Positions 25,268 through 38,477 of a stretch of DNA of 64,000 bases are shown in pieces (position 1 is the stretch's first letter; each line of letters begins with the position of its first letter). Made by a program: the position numbers and the translations under genes. The stretch is from NCBI RefSeq assembly GCF_003473485.1, contig NC_053049.1, positions 11,656,001-11,720,000 on the forward strand. Reading direction: 5' to 3'. A model generated the notes under the pieces. That model was not told the origin of the DNA. It made no database searches and saw only the letters and a list, made by a program, of their open reading frames with translations. Source of the DNA: Medicago truncatula. Taxonomy: Eukaryota > Streptophyta > Magnoliopsida > Fabales > Fabaceae.

Positions 25268-25415
25268 TTTTTTTTTTTTTTTTTACATAGAAGAAATGAC
25301 AAAACCATCATAAACTCGCACACAAAGTGGAGGTACTGGGGTTCGAATCCCGATCAAAACGTTTGGCCTAACAATTTCGACATTTTTTCCAGTTGAGCTA
25401 GGACTTATCTGACTC
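25268..25415 (-). mobile_element. tRNA-derived SINE with A/B boxes, poly(A) and target duplication
   Basis: On the minus strand it has an A box (ctagctcaactgg) and a B box (gggattcgaacccc) and ends in a poly(A) of about 20 bases. The 14-mer gaagtttacaatct flanks both sides exactly (25254-25267 and 25416-25429). This is the best preserved member of the SINE family also seen at 7.3 and 22.0 kb. Confidence 0.9.
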
Positions 25416-25513
25416 GAAGTTTACAATCTAATGGTAAAACATATTTTACATCCAAATCACTTCTACCATTCAAATTTAGTCTTTAAATGAATTTTATTCA
25501 TCGTTGCTATTTA

Positions 25514-25769
25514 CTTCATCTGTTTCAAAATGTATGTCCAATTTTTACAATGTGCACTATTCACTTGACTTATTTTGACCGTACTTTTTAACTAGTGTAT
25601 AAATACAAGTATTAGCATGTAAGATGTTGTTTGATTTATCTCGACAAATATTTTTAAAATATTAAATTTTTATAATTTTTTACTTTAGATAATTAATGAT
25701 ATTAACGGTCAAAATTGTTCATTGACATATATGAAGTGGTTGACTTTATGTATTTTGAAACGGAGGAAG
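25514..25769. mobile_element. Stowaway-like MITE
   Basis: The ends cttcatctgtttcaaaatgta and tattttgaaacggaggaag are inverted repeats bounded by TA. It is 256 bp long with no coding sequence. Confidence 0.75.
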
Positions 25770-26781
25770 TATTTTATTTTCATGGGATTGAAAACACAGC
25801 ATATTTCATAAGTTAAGGATTTTATTGCTAGAAATTTGGTATTGGAAAGTGTGGCAATTTATGTTGTCGATAGTTAAATATTAAGTTTTTTTCAATAAAT
25901 ATTTTTATTTATGAAATTCTTAATATAAGCCCTAGAGACACATTAGCATGACCTATAAATAAACATACTTTTTATATTAAAAACAAACTTAACAAAATAG
26001 GGATTCACTAAATATTGTTGAGGAAGCATTATTAAGGAAACAAACAAATAAAAATCAATAGTATCAACATCAAGTGATTGCTGTGTGCTACAAACTTTGA
26101 AAATAACAAATATTCAATTTCATAGTACAAGCGCACAATATTCAAAGTGATCGTGACTTGTGATTTTGTCATATATTTATGAACAATAACATGCTGATGC
26201 AATGCACCATATGATGACAAATTGGTCCTTTTTTTTTTACCGTGAAAGTTAAAATATATCATGTTCAGTATATATGATCACGTACATATCAATGTTTACT
26301 ACACTACACTACGAAAAATGGTTATATATAATAAACAAATAATTAACATGTCGGCTTGAAATTTGGTCATGCATCATTGTTTAGTTGATTCACTTGAATT
26401 AGAATAATAATGAGAGGAACAATGGCAGAAGTTAACTCACTATGCTGCATGGGATCTTATGATATATGCACAATAATATTTTTAATGTCCCTAATTCTTT
26501 GAATGAGCTACAGTTAAAAACAACAAGAACTCTTTCATGAAAAGGGAGTTACTGTCTTCATGCGATTAAAAAAAGTAATGCCTTGCCGTACTGGGATGCA
26601 CTTCTGAGTCTTGAGAGACACCTCACCTCATAGGAATTTATGTTCCGGAAAAAAAAATCATTGGCCTGATTCCTGAATGTATATAATATAAAAAATGAAT
26701 TTTAAATCGTCAATGTCTTTGGGACACTCTTTAAAATTTTAAATAATAATTTTTTTAATATAAATTTGTGTATTTAATATA

Positions 26782-27151
26782 GGCTAAATTGTATTTTTTG
26801 TCCCTTAACTATTTAGGTAGCGTCGCTTTGGTCCCTTAATTAAAATTCGATTTATTTTCGTCTCTTAACTTCTCTCCGTTACACATTTTGGTCATTTTCG
26901 TAAGTTTTAATTCAAAACGTTAGGTTTTGTTCATTTTCTTCTAGAGTTTTTCTGGCATTCTTGTTGTTGAAGGTTGATGGAGATGATATGAAGATGAAAA
27001 AGAGATAAGAAGATGAAGAAAATCTAACGTTTTTGAATTAAAATTAACGGAAATGACCAAAATATGTAACGGAGAGAAGTTAAAAGTATTAGAAAATCTA
27101 ACTATTTCGATACTACCTAAATAGTTAAGGGACGAAAAATGCAATTTAGCC
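26782..27151. mobile_element. MULE-type MITE, 9 bp target duplication
   Basis: Terminal inverted repeats ggctaaattgta... and ...caatttagcc extend about 40 bp or more. The 9-mer tttaatata is exact on both sides (26773-26781 and 27152-27160). The 9 bp duplication is typical of Mutator-like elements. It lies 1.1 kb upstream of kiwellin copy 2. Confidence 0.9.
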
Positions 27152-28182
27152 TTTAATATATTATAAGTTGAATTATTTACCTTTTTCAAATAATAGTTTT
27201 TAATTTGAAATGCTTAAAGAATATTCGAAGACATTTGTTAGTAAAACCCAAAAAAAGTATTAGCAGATATCTAATCATATTACAATATGTCAATTTAATA
27301 AGATGTGATTGAATGTTTTTGTAGTGTTTTTTTTTTATTGACAGACAAAATGATAATATTCATCGAAAATTTATACACATAAATTATGGAGTTAGGTCAG
27401 TTTAACAATTCTAATATTTTTATTGGTTATTGTTTTGGACCGGTCAGAGAGACCAAGCACAAGCTGACACGTGGCCTGACTTACATATATATTTGGTTTT
27501 TGTAAGTATATCATATTTTGTCCTTGGCCAAATACTCATTTCTTTTGGATGTTCTGTCTATATATGGTGTCATTTACTTGTTGTTTTCTTATCGGTCTTT
27601 GTTCGTCTCGTACAAATTTAGTTATTAATAAATTTGCCGTTGAAAAAACATATAAATACACATACATTTACACACATATGAAAGAAAAAGTTATATCGAA
27701 ATTTCGTATTTTTGTTTTTGACAAAAGGTAACTTTTTAAATATAAAAATAGATTAAGAAAATTCAATTATTTATTTGGTAAAAACGAATATTAAAAATTA
27801 AATAGTTTTAATGAAAAATAAAATCAGAAGAAATAAGTTATTGCATTAAAACATAATACATGATCTCTGTGTCATTTATTTTGGATGCTCTTGCCTTATA
27901 AAAAAAATATGATCTCTATGTACATTGTACACATGTTGATTCTTAATTGTTAACAACAGTTTTATATTTATTTTTATATGGAGGTAAGAACAAGATTGTA
28001 CCATAAGGTTTTAACCTATTCTAAAAGTAAAAAACAAATGTTTTTCATTGATAGCTTGGTGACATAACCCGTATGTTCCACCAAATTAAACTAACCATTG
28101 GTCTTGATGAAAAACAAACTTATTAAATTAAGTGTCCAGATTATTTGACACAAGAATTTTGTCTTTTTGAACTTGATATCTC

Positions 28183-28190
28183 TATAAATA
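28183..28190 (+). promoter_or_regulatory. TATA box of kiwellin copy 2
   Basis: TATAAATA lies 62 bp before the start codon. The surrounding 60 bp (ttgacacaagaattttgtct to cttgatatctc) match copy 1 almost exactly. Confidence 0.8.
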
Positions 28191-28251
28191 TCCTAATGGC
28201 TAAACTCTAACTTTACACCATAATTTAGAAAAAACAAATAAAAATAATAAA

Positions 28252-28707
28252 ATGAAGGGTGTCAAAATGAGTTCAAGTTCCATTCAAACAATGATCATTC
28301 TTGTAATCCTTGTATCAACTTTGTGCTCAAGCATTGAAGCTTCAACCAGAAAACCAAATAGAAGAAGGTTTAAACCAGAACATCGTCATAAAGCAATCTT
28401 AACATTGAACAGCTTTGAAAAAGGTGGAGATGGAGGAGGACCATCAGAGTGTGACAACAAGTTTCACTCTGACAAGACACTTGTTGTAGCATTATCAACT
28501 GTTTTGTTCAACCACAAGAAGAGGTGTCTGAAAGAGATTACTATATTTGGTAATGGTAAAAGGGTTAATGCCAAGGTTGTTGATGAGTGTGATTCAAGTA
28601 AAGGGTGTAAGAACAATATTGTTGATGGTTCTGCTGCTGTTTGGAAGGCTTTGGGTGTGCCTAAAAAGAAAAGGGGTGAAATGGACATTTTCTGGTCAGA
28701 TGCTTGA
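28252..28707 (+). CDS. Truncated kiwellin-like secreted protein, copy 2
   Basis: Single exon, 151 aa, nearly identical to copy 1 (about a dozen differences, several in the signal peptide, e.g. [15 protein letters not shown]). It has the same architecture: signal peptide to about residue 28, the basic linker [15 protein letters not shown] in place of the cysteine module, then [39 protein letters not shown] and AVWKALGVP. The four cysteines are at the same places as in copy 1. The strong similarity, including the promoter, indicates a recent duplication or gene conversion between copies 1 and 2. Expected to be secreted; the partner is unknown. Confidence 0.85.
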   Translation: MKGVKMSSSSIQTMIILVILVSTLCSSIEASTRKPNRRRFKPEHRHKAILTLNSFEKGGDGGGPSECDNKFHSDKTLVVALSTVLFNHKKRCLKEITIFGNGKRVNAKVVDECDSSKGCKNNIVDGSAAVWKALGVPKKKRGEMDIFWSDA

Positions 28708-29109
28708 TGCAATCAAATGTGAATTGATTATATATATGTTAGTGTGTATTTATCATAATATACACACATAATATAAAGAAAAAAAGACATAAGTGTCTCA
28801 TTTCAAATAAAAACACAAACTCTCGATAAAAAGGTCATGAAAAAGTTTACCATTAGGGTTTTCATTCTCCACATCAATATCATGGAAAATATTTGATAGG
28901 TACACCCAACTTCCAATTTAAAAAAGAGAGAAAAAGAAAGTTGGTGTGATATATGTAGTATATTAGTGATGTGATGTGATAAGAGATAGAATGAAAATGA
29001 GATGTTGAACGGTGTATGAAAATTAAGAGTGTCAAATGTATCATTGTTGTAATATCATGAATATGTCAATAAAGTGTCGGTTTAGTGATATGAAATTGCT
29101 TTCTTATGT

Positions 29110-30950
29110 CGAGACAAAAAGTTGAAATATTTTTTTATTTAATTATATAATTGGATAATTAATTAAATATTTAATTAATTGATATGAGATTAATTTGAAT
29201 GGATGTTGGAATGATCCATTTCATAATAATGAAAACCCTAAGCCACAAGCCAATGAGTGCTTGTCATATGTATGTTTCTTTGCGTTTTAGAAGTATCATC
29301 GATAAGCCGCCTACCATCAATAGTTCATCCACGAATATTCCTAATATCTTTGATAGATCAACATGTCGTATATCCTAATTCATATATTACATGTTTATTT
29401 CACTCCTGCTTTAAAGTATAATTGTAGATTGGGACTTTGGCCCTCTTCTGTACCAAAATAAATAAATTATAATTGTAGGTCTAATCTTTGTATTTTGTTT
29501 ACATGTGTATTTGTTGGAAGAGGATAATAATAGATTCCATTTTGTTAAGTGAAATTGAACGGTTTTACTTTTGCTTTTATAAAAAAGTATTGATCCTTGT
29601 TAAAAGATAGGTGTGAATTATGTTTGATCCATTTCATGGTAACAGTTGTGTCTCGAAGAGCTTATTGTCTTATTTTGTTTGGCTTGATACCAAAGGTTAT
29701 GTCCCCTTTTGAATTGACGAATTTTAGACCAATTTCGCTATTAGGTAATTTCCTACTTGCCTAATTCAGCTAACAAAACAATTATATTTAGGTGCAAACA
29801 GCTATTAACATGATATGTTGTTTGGTCAAAAAAAAATGATATGTTGTTGGTATTGCAAAAAAAAAAAAAAAACGAAATGCCGCAACATCATAATTTATAC
29901 CTGACTAATGATTTGGTGTTATAAATTACATGGTTTCTTATTGGAAACATTTTTAATAAACGATTGTTTCTTTTGAGCTAAATTGAATATTTGGTCCCTT
30001 AACTTATTTAACGTGTTCATTTTGATCACTTAGTTAGTTATTGTAACATTTAAGTCCATTAATTATGCTTTTATCCGTCAAAGAAATCTTTTATGTTAAG
30101 TTTTGTGAAAAAAACACGTTAACCTTCATCACATCGTTCATCAGAAAACTAAAAAAATTCGTCACCTTCGTCACATAACCTAGAAAATCATCTTATTTTA
30201 TTTTTACTTTTCTTCTTCCCTCCCAATCTTTATTATCTTCATCATCTTCCATGAACTTCATTAAACAAATCCAAATACATCATATACAACCTTTATAAAC
30301 CATCACCAACTTTATTTTTCTTCTTTCTTTGTCTTAATCACCAGCCTTCTTCAAACCTGTAAACCATAAACTCTCTAAAATCCAAATCCAAACTAAAAAA
30401 AAAAAAAAAAAAAAAAATCAATGTTAATTTTTCCCCAAAATTCAAAACCCTAAACCTATAAATTTAACATTCAAACTTTAATTTACTACTTTCTTTGGTC
30501 TCAAATACAAGTAATTTTCATTTTTAGGTTTATTGAATAATAATGTACCTGATCTATAATATAGATTAGACACATCGCTTATTCAATAAACTTGGAAAAA
30601 ATATTTAATTATATTTAAGATAGAAAAAAGTATGTTATGAGAGACTATATTAATCTCTATCTATTAATTTTAAGTTTTGTCCTCAAATTTGTTTTACCCT
30701 TAGTCCTTATTTGACTCATCTACCCAAATGAGATTGTTTAGGTCTCTAGTTGCTTAACAAAGGGTTATAAATTTGAATTTTGTTATTCATTGTAATCCTA
30801 TTTTTTATCGAGGGACTAGAGTCTGTAATTATGTGCAAAGAATATCTTATTTACACCAAAATTTTCTTATTTGGTTGTTTATAAGAATTATTGACGAATT
30901 AAATACACTTATTTTTGTAAAAGAATGTCAAAAATAGGGATGAACTCATT
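29110..30950. other. AT-rich intergenic DNA between units B and C
   Basis: No gene was seen. It includes A-runs at about 29,860 and 30,395-30,417. A one-sided repeat phrase (gagctaaattgaatatttggtccctta, about 29,976) looks like a MULE-MITE end without a partner. Confidence 0.5.
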
Positions 30951-31784
30951 TTTTTAAGGATACATTATTGAGGAAACAAATGAAAACATATCAACAGCAT
31001 TTCTATGATGTTTTATTATTGAGTAGTGCTATATATATCTCTAGAAAAATAACATCAAGAATAAAGAGCAGTCAATCACAATGCACTATTTACCACAATT
31101 TAAGAAAGTGTAGTTGAAAAATACGAAGTGAACAAATAAATCATACAATTAAAATTTGCCATGCTGTGTCTGAAAAAATTCTTGATACATTTCCTTCACT
31201 GGAAATAACATTTTCCTTTGTTATTAACGTCTGAAATGTAGCTGGTTATATGATCATGCCCAAGGATCCTGACTTTTGATTTTGTCGTATTTATAGACAG
31301 TAATATGCTGATGTATGCACCATATGATGACAAATTGGTCCATTTTTTTACTGGGAAAGTAACAGAAAATCATGTTCAATAGAATATCTATGATCACGTA
31401 TATATCAATGTTTACTAACACGACAAGAAAAATGGTTATAAACTAATAACTATAGGCTTGTATCATCATTGTTTAGTTGATGTCCATTCATCGTTTAGTT
31501 GTTTAGTAGTGGTTTTTAACTGTCTTCATGTGATTAAAAAGGTACTTTTTTGGTCTCTTGTATTTGGGTGGGAATAGGAAGCACGAAATAGTGTTTTTAT
31601 GTTCTCTAAAAAAATCATTGGCCTGCATGTATAAAATATAAGTTCAATTTCACACTATAGTATAAAAAAGACCAAATTTTATGTTTAATAAGTTGCATCA
31701 GATTACCTCTTTAGGTTTTTTTACTTTAAATAGCCTTTAATGTTAGTAATAGTGTGCATCTAGAGCTTTAAGTCATAAAATATA

Positions 31785-32054
31785 GGGTTAATAATATTTT
31801 ACTCCTGTAATATAGGTAATTTTCGAATTTACCACGTGTAATATTTTTTTTGTTTTTATCGTTGTAATTTTTTTCTTTCAGAATACACCATAATAGGTCA
31901 TTTTTAAAAAAAAAATCTAAAAATTTTGGTTTTTGAATGGCTTATTCGAGGGGTAATTTGAAACAATTTTTTTTATAAGGATGAAAACAATTTTTTTTAC
32001 AGGGGACAAACCTGGAAATGACCTATATGACAGGGGGTAAAGCACTATTAACCC
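31785..32054. mobile_element. MULE-type MITE, 9 bp target duplication
   Basis: The ends gggttaataatattttactcc and ggtaaagcactattaaccc are inverted repeats. The 9-mer taaaatata is exact on both sides (31776-31784 and 32055-32063). It is 270 bp long and inserted in the upstream region of kiwellin copy 3. Confidence 0.88.
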
Positions 32055-32730
32055 TAAAATATATGTACAATTACATTTTTTTTCATCAAACTCGGTTAAA
32101 AAGTTAGCGTGTAAAAATTCATCATTCTAAAATTAGGATTCATATGTATATTATTTAGTCTTAATTTGAAACAAATTTGATCGATTAATTCATTTATAAC
32201 GCAGTTGAAAAAATATTTACCTCTAAAATTAAGAGGGAATTGGAAAACAATAAGAAAAAATGTATGTAAGTGGTCATGTTTGTTGTCATAAGGCTTTTTC
32301 GACCTTTCACCTCAATATTAAATAGTCATGTATGTATTTTTTAATAAAGTTTGGTGAACAAGGATCAATTTGTTAAAAAAAAAATACAACTTAACGGACT
32401 ATAAATATATCAATAAAATCAGTTAGTTGCTTGGTAGAAAAAGTAAAATTATAAATTTAGTCAATGTGATTAAACAAAACACAACCTCTATGTTTCATTT
32501 TTAATTGTCAACAACAGCTTTTTTCCCTCTGGAGATACAATGAAGATTGTAACATAAGGTTTTAACTTGTTCTTGAAAAATTAATGTTTTTCATTGATAG
32601 CTAGGTGACAAACTCATAAGTTCTACCAAATCAAGCTAGCTAGCAATTGGACTTGATGAAAAGCAAACTTATTAAATTAAGTGTCTTAATTATTTGACAC
32701 AAGAATTTTGTCTTTTAAACTTGATAACTC

Positions 32731-32738
32731 TATAAATA
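32731..32738 (+). promoter_or_regulatory. TATA box of kiwellin copy 3
   Basis: TATAAATA lies 64 bp before the chosen start codon, in the same context as copies 1 and 2. Confidence 0.78.
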
Positions 32739-32794
32739 CCCTAATGGCTAAACTCTACTTCACACCATCATTGAGAAAAGAAAATCAAAATAAA

Positions 32795-33205
32795 ATGAAG
32801 GGTGTCAAATTTAGTTCAAATTCCAATCAAACCATGATCTTTCTTCTAATTCTTGTATCAACTTTTTGTCTAAGCATTGAAGTAGCATCAGGACAACTCA
32901 ATAAAGCAACCTTAACATTGAACAGTTTTGAAAAAGGTGGAGATGGAGGAGCAGCATCAGAATGTGACAACAAATTTCACTCCGATGACACACTTATTGT
33001 AGCATTATCAACTGTGTATTTCAACCATAAAGAGAGGTGTTTCAAAGAAATTACTATTTTTGGTAATGGTAGAAGCGTGAATGCCATGGTTGTTGATGAG
33101 TGTAAGTGTGGAAACAATATTGTTGATGGTTCTTCTGCTGTTTGGAAGGCTTTGGGTGTGCCTGAAAAAGAGGGTGAAATGGACATTTTTTGGGGAGATG
33201 CTTGA
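32795..33205 (+). CDS. Truncated kiwellin-like secreted protein, copy 3
   Basis: Single exon, 136 aa from the ATG that matches the other copies (MKGVKFSS). An upstream in-frame start at 32708 falls before the TATA box and is not used. After the signal peptide (about residues 1-30) only a short linker ASGQLNK precedes [12 protein letters not shown], so the whole N-terminal cysteine module and the basic linker are gone. The loop after VVDEC is cut to KCGNN. Four cysteines remain. The core motifs [10 protein letters not shown] and AVWKALGVP and the C-terminal FWGDA are kept. It is the shortest and most diverged of the truncated forms. It is probably still functional as a coding sequence, since the frame is open and changes cluster in loops. 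Confidence 0.82.
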   Translation: MKGVKFSSNSNQTMIFLLILVSTFCLSIEVASGQLNKATLTLNSFEKGGDGGAASECDNKFHSDDTLIVALSTVYFNHKERCFKEITIFGNGRSVNAMVVDECKCGNNIVDGSSAVWKALGVPEKEGEMDIFWGDA

Positions 33206-33429
33206 TGCAATTAAAGGAGAATTTATTATATCTATGTTTGTGTGTTAATGTGTATGTATTTTTATCATAATACATACATATATCAAGTATAACAGACACA
33301 GTTTTCTCAGTTAAAATAACGGTACAAATATACATTAAAATGTCACGAAAAAGTTTTAATATTAGAGCTTTTATTCTCCACATAACATATCATTAATATG
33401 TCGATGAAGTGTCGGTTTAGTGATAAAAG

Positions 33430-35588
33430 TTTTATCTTGTTACACTCAATATTGGATCATAGTCCTAAATTGAAGACGACTGTAAAGTATATCTCCATCA
33501 CTTGTAGTGATTTATCATTCAATAAACGACTAATTTTTATGATATTGAATAATTTTTTGTCTTAGACGAAGTTTGGTAAACAAATGCTATTTTTTTTTAT
33601 AGGATAATGCTTATTTTAGCCACAAATATATCCACCACAACTCCTTTATTCCACAAAATCCGGATTTCACACCCTTCCACTGTTTAACACGTATGCTTCG
33701 TGAGGTGCTCGGGACAATTTACAATAAAACACAATACAATTAAAATTGTCAAAATTATCTTGTCATGTCCCTTATTTTTTAGCAGATACACACTCTGAAT
33801 ATGTGAGGTGTTGTCATTGTAATCTCTAAATGTATTAAAGTTGCAAGTGCATCCGCAAGTGTCTTTATGTTTATTATTTTACAAACTAACTTGATATTTT
33901 AGGACCAAAATGAGTAACAAGATATGTTTGACGACTAAAATTACTAATTAAAGACGTTTGTTCCAACTAATTAATGTAAACAAGATTCCATACGAAAGTG
34001 TGCAGATGTTTGATGACGTGTTTGCAATTTCAATACGTTTAAAAACTATAAACAATACTCCCTCCGTTTCATAATACTTGTCCATTTTAGAGAATAATTT
34101 TGTTTCAAAATACTTGTCACTTTCAAGTTTCAATGCAACATTAATTATTGACTTGTCAATAATACCCTTGCATATTTATTGTAGAGAGAGAAAAAAGTAA
34201 AATGAAATAATAAATGATTAAGGGTATTATAGAAAACACACATATATTTTCATCAAAAATAACAAAATTTATTTGGTTTCTTGGTTAGTGCAATTTCTCC
34301 AAAATGGACATGTATTTTGAAACGAAGGGAGTATCTCACATGTTAATCAAAATGATTGCTAACTCGTAAATATTATGCTAAAAACACCATAACGTAAACA
34401 AGAGAAAAACCAAATATATATCTATATATGGTACCTATAGCATCGCCAACCTATAATAGATAAATTATGGTCCAACTTTACTCTAGAAAAATATTAATAT
34501 AACAACTAATATATTAATATTTGCCTATAATAAGAAAATTAATCAACAAAGACATAATATGTGGTGGGTATGTGTTAGTTTGTATTTTTAAGCGTGTGAT
34601 TCGACAAGAAAATTGGTTATCAAGACCATGAATGAAATTCTCTAATTGCGGGATGGAGAATAAAGATTTCGACAGGAGTGGTTCGACTAGTTCTTTAATT
34701 CGACTAGAGGAATTCAAATCATTGCTAAAGAAGCAAGATTAAGAGTCCAGACACGTGGAAGCAGGCTTAAGCTATTGAAAAGATGTAGTTTAGAACCGTT
34801 GGTCAGTTAGTTATTTTTCTTATGTATATATAATAATTGGAGTGATGCTATATATCACGAGAAAATTCATCAAGAATGCATCGTGAAAGCTAACAGCAAG
34901 GGTAATGAAAAAAAAAAAGCCTGGCCCACCATACATGTTGCAGTTACAAAAAAACATTCAGGAATTAGCTTTTACACATGTCGCAAAGATTTCGTGAAGC
35001 ATGATTTCGCTATAAGGAGCATTTCCGATAGTAGTTTTTCATTAAAAAAAAGGTCACAAATCATTTATCAAAAGTTCTTCAAACTTAAATACCCATCGTT
35101 AGAGAGAAACGAGTGTCAGAATATATGTAATGATTTGATGAACCATTTTCTTATTAAAGCAATGCAATTTACTTTCTTTAAATTTCTTTGCCTTTAAACT
35201 CAAAGTCTTTTATTACTTGAACTTTAAACATCCTTGTTATTTATGTCGAACAAACTTATGAATATGATGAACATTCATACATTTTCTAGAAATTTTTTGT
35301 AGAACATGTCCTAGGATTTCTAGTTTGATCATGCAAGCAACTTTTAAGATTAGTCTTCTTGTTTACCAAGAACACCGGTAAACAGAATGATGGAGTGATG
35401 ACTTGTGTATTAAGAGTCAAATTATACTATACTCAAACACTACATGTCAAAATGAACGGGTTGGTTTGGACAAATTTTTTGGGCATGTTTAGACAAACAA
35501 CTTAATTTGTAGCTTATAGCATAAATGTTGACCATGGTAGTGATATGTCGGCCGGAGGAAGGTGAGGAGGACATCAAGTCATTATGTG
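33430..35588. other. Intergenic DNA with MITEs
   Basis: No supported gene. A 104-codon frame at 34883-35197 has no recognisable domain and an unremarkable composition, and I do not call it. A Stowaway-like MITE lies at 34.06-34.33 kb. Confidence 0.45.
34058..34331. mobile_element. Stowaway-like MITE
   Basis: The ends ctccctccgtttcataatac and tattttgaaacgaagggag are inverted repeats flanked by TA. It is 274 bp long and a typical Tc1/mariner-derived MITE. Confidence 0.85.
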
Positions 35589-36875
35589 CAGGGTCGTTCC
35601 TAGAGTTTTACAGACCTTAGACATAATATGAGAAAAGAGCCCCTAACATAATACATCATAAAAAAAATTAGTTCACTGTTATGATTTTATTAGGTCTTCA
35701 TTTCGTTTCCTTTTTTCGCTTTTCACTACCAAATAAATGTTTTTTTAGGCAACATCTGTAAATCAATCAAATACTTCATAGACACAAAAACAAAATAAAA
35801 TACTATAAAAGTAGTGAACAATAACACATGCGAAGTAGACTGAAATTTTAGCACCTAAGAATAATAACACCAAAAAAGTAAAAGTATATCAACACATAAT
35901 TAATTAAATTTTAAACTTTTGGATGAAAAATACTCCAATGTTAAACTCATAACAACAATAACATGATACAAAATTAGTGTTTGACTCTTTAGAGGAATCA
36001 TAGATACAATAACTCCTTTGTATGCTAGAAATACATCATTCCTCTTTTTATAAACTATAAGTATCTCTAACAAGTTCATTATAATGATACAAAATTAATG
36101 TTAGACTATTGTTAAATGTGTAACTTCAATGGTGTATTTAAGCACACTTAATAACTTATATTAATAGTTTTATCACACTTATGATAAGAAATTGCCTCAT
36201 TGAAATTGGTGAGACCCACATTAAAATTGACGGTTGATATCTCAACTATGCTGACACCCCAAAACATCGTATTTCAAATGCAGCTATTAAAAAAATAAAA
36301 ACAAAACAAAGAAAAATGAGTGAATGCGTCTCACATCGGTTTCATGATCATGAATGTGTCTCGCATGATTTTGCATTATCAAATTCAATTTTGCAATCAT
36401 TTTAATCAATTCAAGAAAGTTAACCTTAGTATAATGATATAATTTAATTATTTGGAACCTTTGAAAGACAAGATTGAGATTAATTTCTCTAATGAGTCCA
36501 TTTTCAACTAAAATATAATTTGTTTTGTTATAAAATTATCTCAATTTCTTTGATAATAAATATCACCAATATTTTTAATATTAGTGAGGCACATTATTAG
36601 GAACAAATGGTCCAAAAAATATCACCAATTTTATCGATAATAAAATTTTTAGCACATTATTAAGAACAACCAATTTTTTTTATAGGGATGGTGTATATAG
36701 AATTATTGTGGAATATAGGGGTATATATAGAGTATCGCCCCAAAAGGCCAAAAAAACATTAACAGACTTCAGCTCAGCCTTTCATCATGTCGATGTTTGG
36801 GGCCTTTCTGTGAACTTTGTTATCGGCATGGGTCCTAGGTCGTCGCACCCCCGACCTATGCCTAGGTCGTCCCTG
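35589..36875. mobile_element. Non-autonomous hAT element, exact 8 bp target duplication
   Basis: The ends cagggtcgttcctag and cctaggtcgtccctg are inverted repeats starting CAGGG. The 8-mer attatgtg flanks both sides exactly (35581-35588 and 36876-36883). The 1.29 kb interior has no transposase frame. It contains a phrase (tatctcaactatgctgacacccc at about 36,238) like the LINE 3'UTR at 8.43 kb, so a LINE fragment is probably nested inside. Confidence 0.88.
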
Positions 36876-36883
36876 ATTATGTG

Positions 36884-38372
36884 GTGATACACATGCTACA
36901 ATGGTCGAGACAGAGGATCATGACCCTGTGAGGGTGAGCCAACTTCAAAAACTCGTCGTTAGTTAGGATTGTGGTAAACAATTCACCAACTTGAAGCCAA
37001 AATCGCTAGTAAATTTTGGTCAGACGTATAGTGGTGATCTGTTAATAGGCTAAAATTGTTGTTCCTTCCGTCTCTTAATACTTGTTCTCTTTTTTAAATT
37101 ATTTGTCTAAAATTATTTCTCTCTTTTACAATATCAATACAACATTTATTACTTTTTTTCACAAACATACCTTATTTATTGCATTTCAATCATTTATAAG
37201 GAAAATGCTTGTTGGCACGAGACGAACCAAGCACGACATGCAACAAATGAATATTGACATTAGATTGCAACACTTTTGTTTCTCTCTCTTCCATGTGGTT
37301 TGTTTCAATGGTTGATACATGTGACGTGGGTTTGTCGTGCACTATAGCATTGTTCCATTTATAATTATTCCATTAACCATAATTAATAAGGGTGTTTTAG
37401 TAAATGATACACATTTTATTATTAAAATCAACCCTATTAATTATTTTTTTAATAACCGTGTAAAACTCAAGTATGACACTTATTATGAGACGGAGGAAAT
37501 AGTAGTTTCTTTTAGATTAATTGATCTTCAAAATGATTTAAGAATACTAAAAGGGTATGTAGTCAATTTTATTGCAATTTCAAGAAAGAGAAGGGCTTTA
37601 GAAACTAAATGTTGCATTTTGTTATTATTTTTTATTTTGGTTTGTAAATAGTGAATTGGTGAATGTTAGTATGCAAACACCTAAAAAGTTATTCGCATTT
37701 TCGCATGAATGAATTTATGATGAAACATGTCAATGAAGGAATGAATGTATGAAGAAATGAATGAATGTTGAAATAAAAGAATGTAAGAAGTAGTGACTAA
37801 AACAGATAAAACTTAGTTTCTGAAATTGTTGCATCGTTTTTTCTCTGTAACTCATACTTAATTGACGTTTCTGTCAGCGGCAATTAACTATCGTGTCGGA
37901 AGCGACAATTAACTATCATTTGTGAGCGAACTATAATTAATTGTCGTTCGAGACATTTTCTTCAGTTTGAGGTGTTTGTGAGCAAACCATAAATACCTAA
38001 AGAGCAATTTTCAACTGTTCTTGATTCGAAGTTGGATTACGATAACAGAACGGGCCAAGTGCATCTAAACAAGCCCAAAAGAAATAAAGGTCAAAACCCA
38101 CGCAGGGGTATTTTGACCTTTATTTCAAAGACGACTCCCTTTCTCTCCTCATTCTGTCAGGCCTATGAGACATATCTAGCGTGACTTAACTCATAGGAGT
38201 ATTTTTGGAATTTCAGATCGGAGCGAGCAATTTTAGTTGGGTAAAGAGCAGAATTCTAAATGAAAATTATTTGGGTCAAAATGCATTATACAATATTTTT
38301 AGTTTTATTATTACGACAATAATAGCATTATGCAAAAGTAATCTTCAGAAAGTGCAACCCAAACACCTGTAA
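36884..38372. other. Intergenic DNA with a decayed Stowaway-like pair
   Basis: Inverted phrases ccttccgtctcttaatacttgt (about 37,066) and cttattatgagacggagga (about 37,480) suggest an old MITE of about 430 bp with further sequence inserted. At 38010-38090 is the segment shared with 12.77 kb. No gene was seen. Confidence 0.4.
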
Positions 38373-38458
38373 GCATTCATCATCATGGAATTCGTAATCC
38401 AGTTGCAATGAATAGCATTTCTCCAATCAAAATATGACTCCAATATCTCTCAATTCTT
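38373..38458 (+). pseudogene. Fragment of the AHL last exon
   Basis: About 85 bp match the intact AHL exon 5 at 6645-6725 (catcatcatggaattcgtaatcc, gcaatgaatagcat, gactccaa.atctctcaattctt) with a few substitutions. A one-base deletion (ccaatcaa against ccaaatcaa) destroys the frame. Sequence after the MITE that follows resembles the AHL 3'UTR (attgttattagcatacaca). The piece was carried along by the segmental duplication that made unit D. Confidence 0.85.
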
Positions 38459-38477
38459 GATATATATATTTAATATC

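Larger units (their letters stand above)
24640..29110. repeat. Duplicated unit B (upstream region plus kiwellin copy 2)
   Basis: From the SINE-like phrase at 24,650 onward it repeats the upstream block (gatcacgtac at about 26,278), promoter, gene and 3' flank (cagtgtcggtttagtgatatgaaatt-like sequence near 29,080) of copy 1. It carries extra MITE and SINE insertions. Confidence 0.75.
30950..33430. repeat. Duplicated unit C (upstream block plus kiwellin copy 3)
   Basis: It opens with the phrase tacattattgaggaaacaaatgaaaa shared with the other units, has the gatcacgta block at about 31,393, and includes the promoter, gene and 3' flank. It is more diverged than A and B and shorter upstream (about 1.4 kb from the block to the gene against 2.0 kb). 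Confidence 0.7.

Noticed and set aside
25320-25410. Possible tRNA gene (A and B boxes)
   Set aside because: Box spacing fits but there is no cloverleaf; the poly(A) and 14 bp target duplication show that it is a SINE.
34883-35197. 104-codon open frame
   Set aside because: No recognisable domain, flanking signals or copy elsewhere in the window; it lies in AT-rich intergenic DNA and is likely to be chance.
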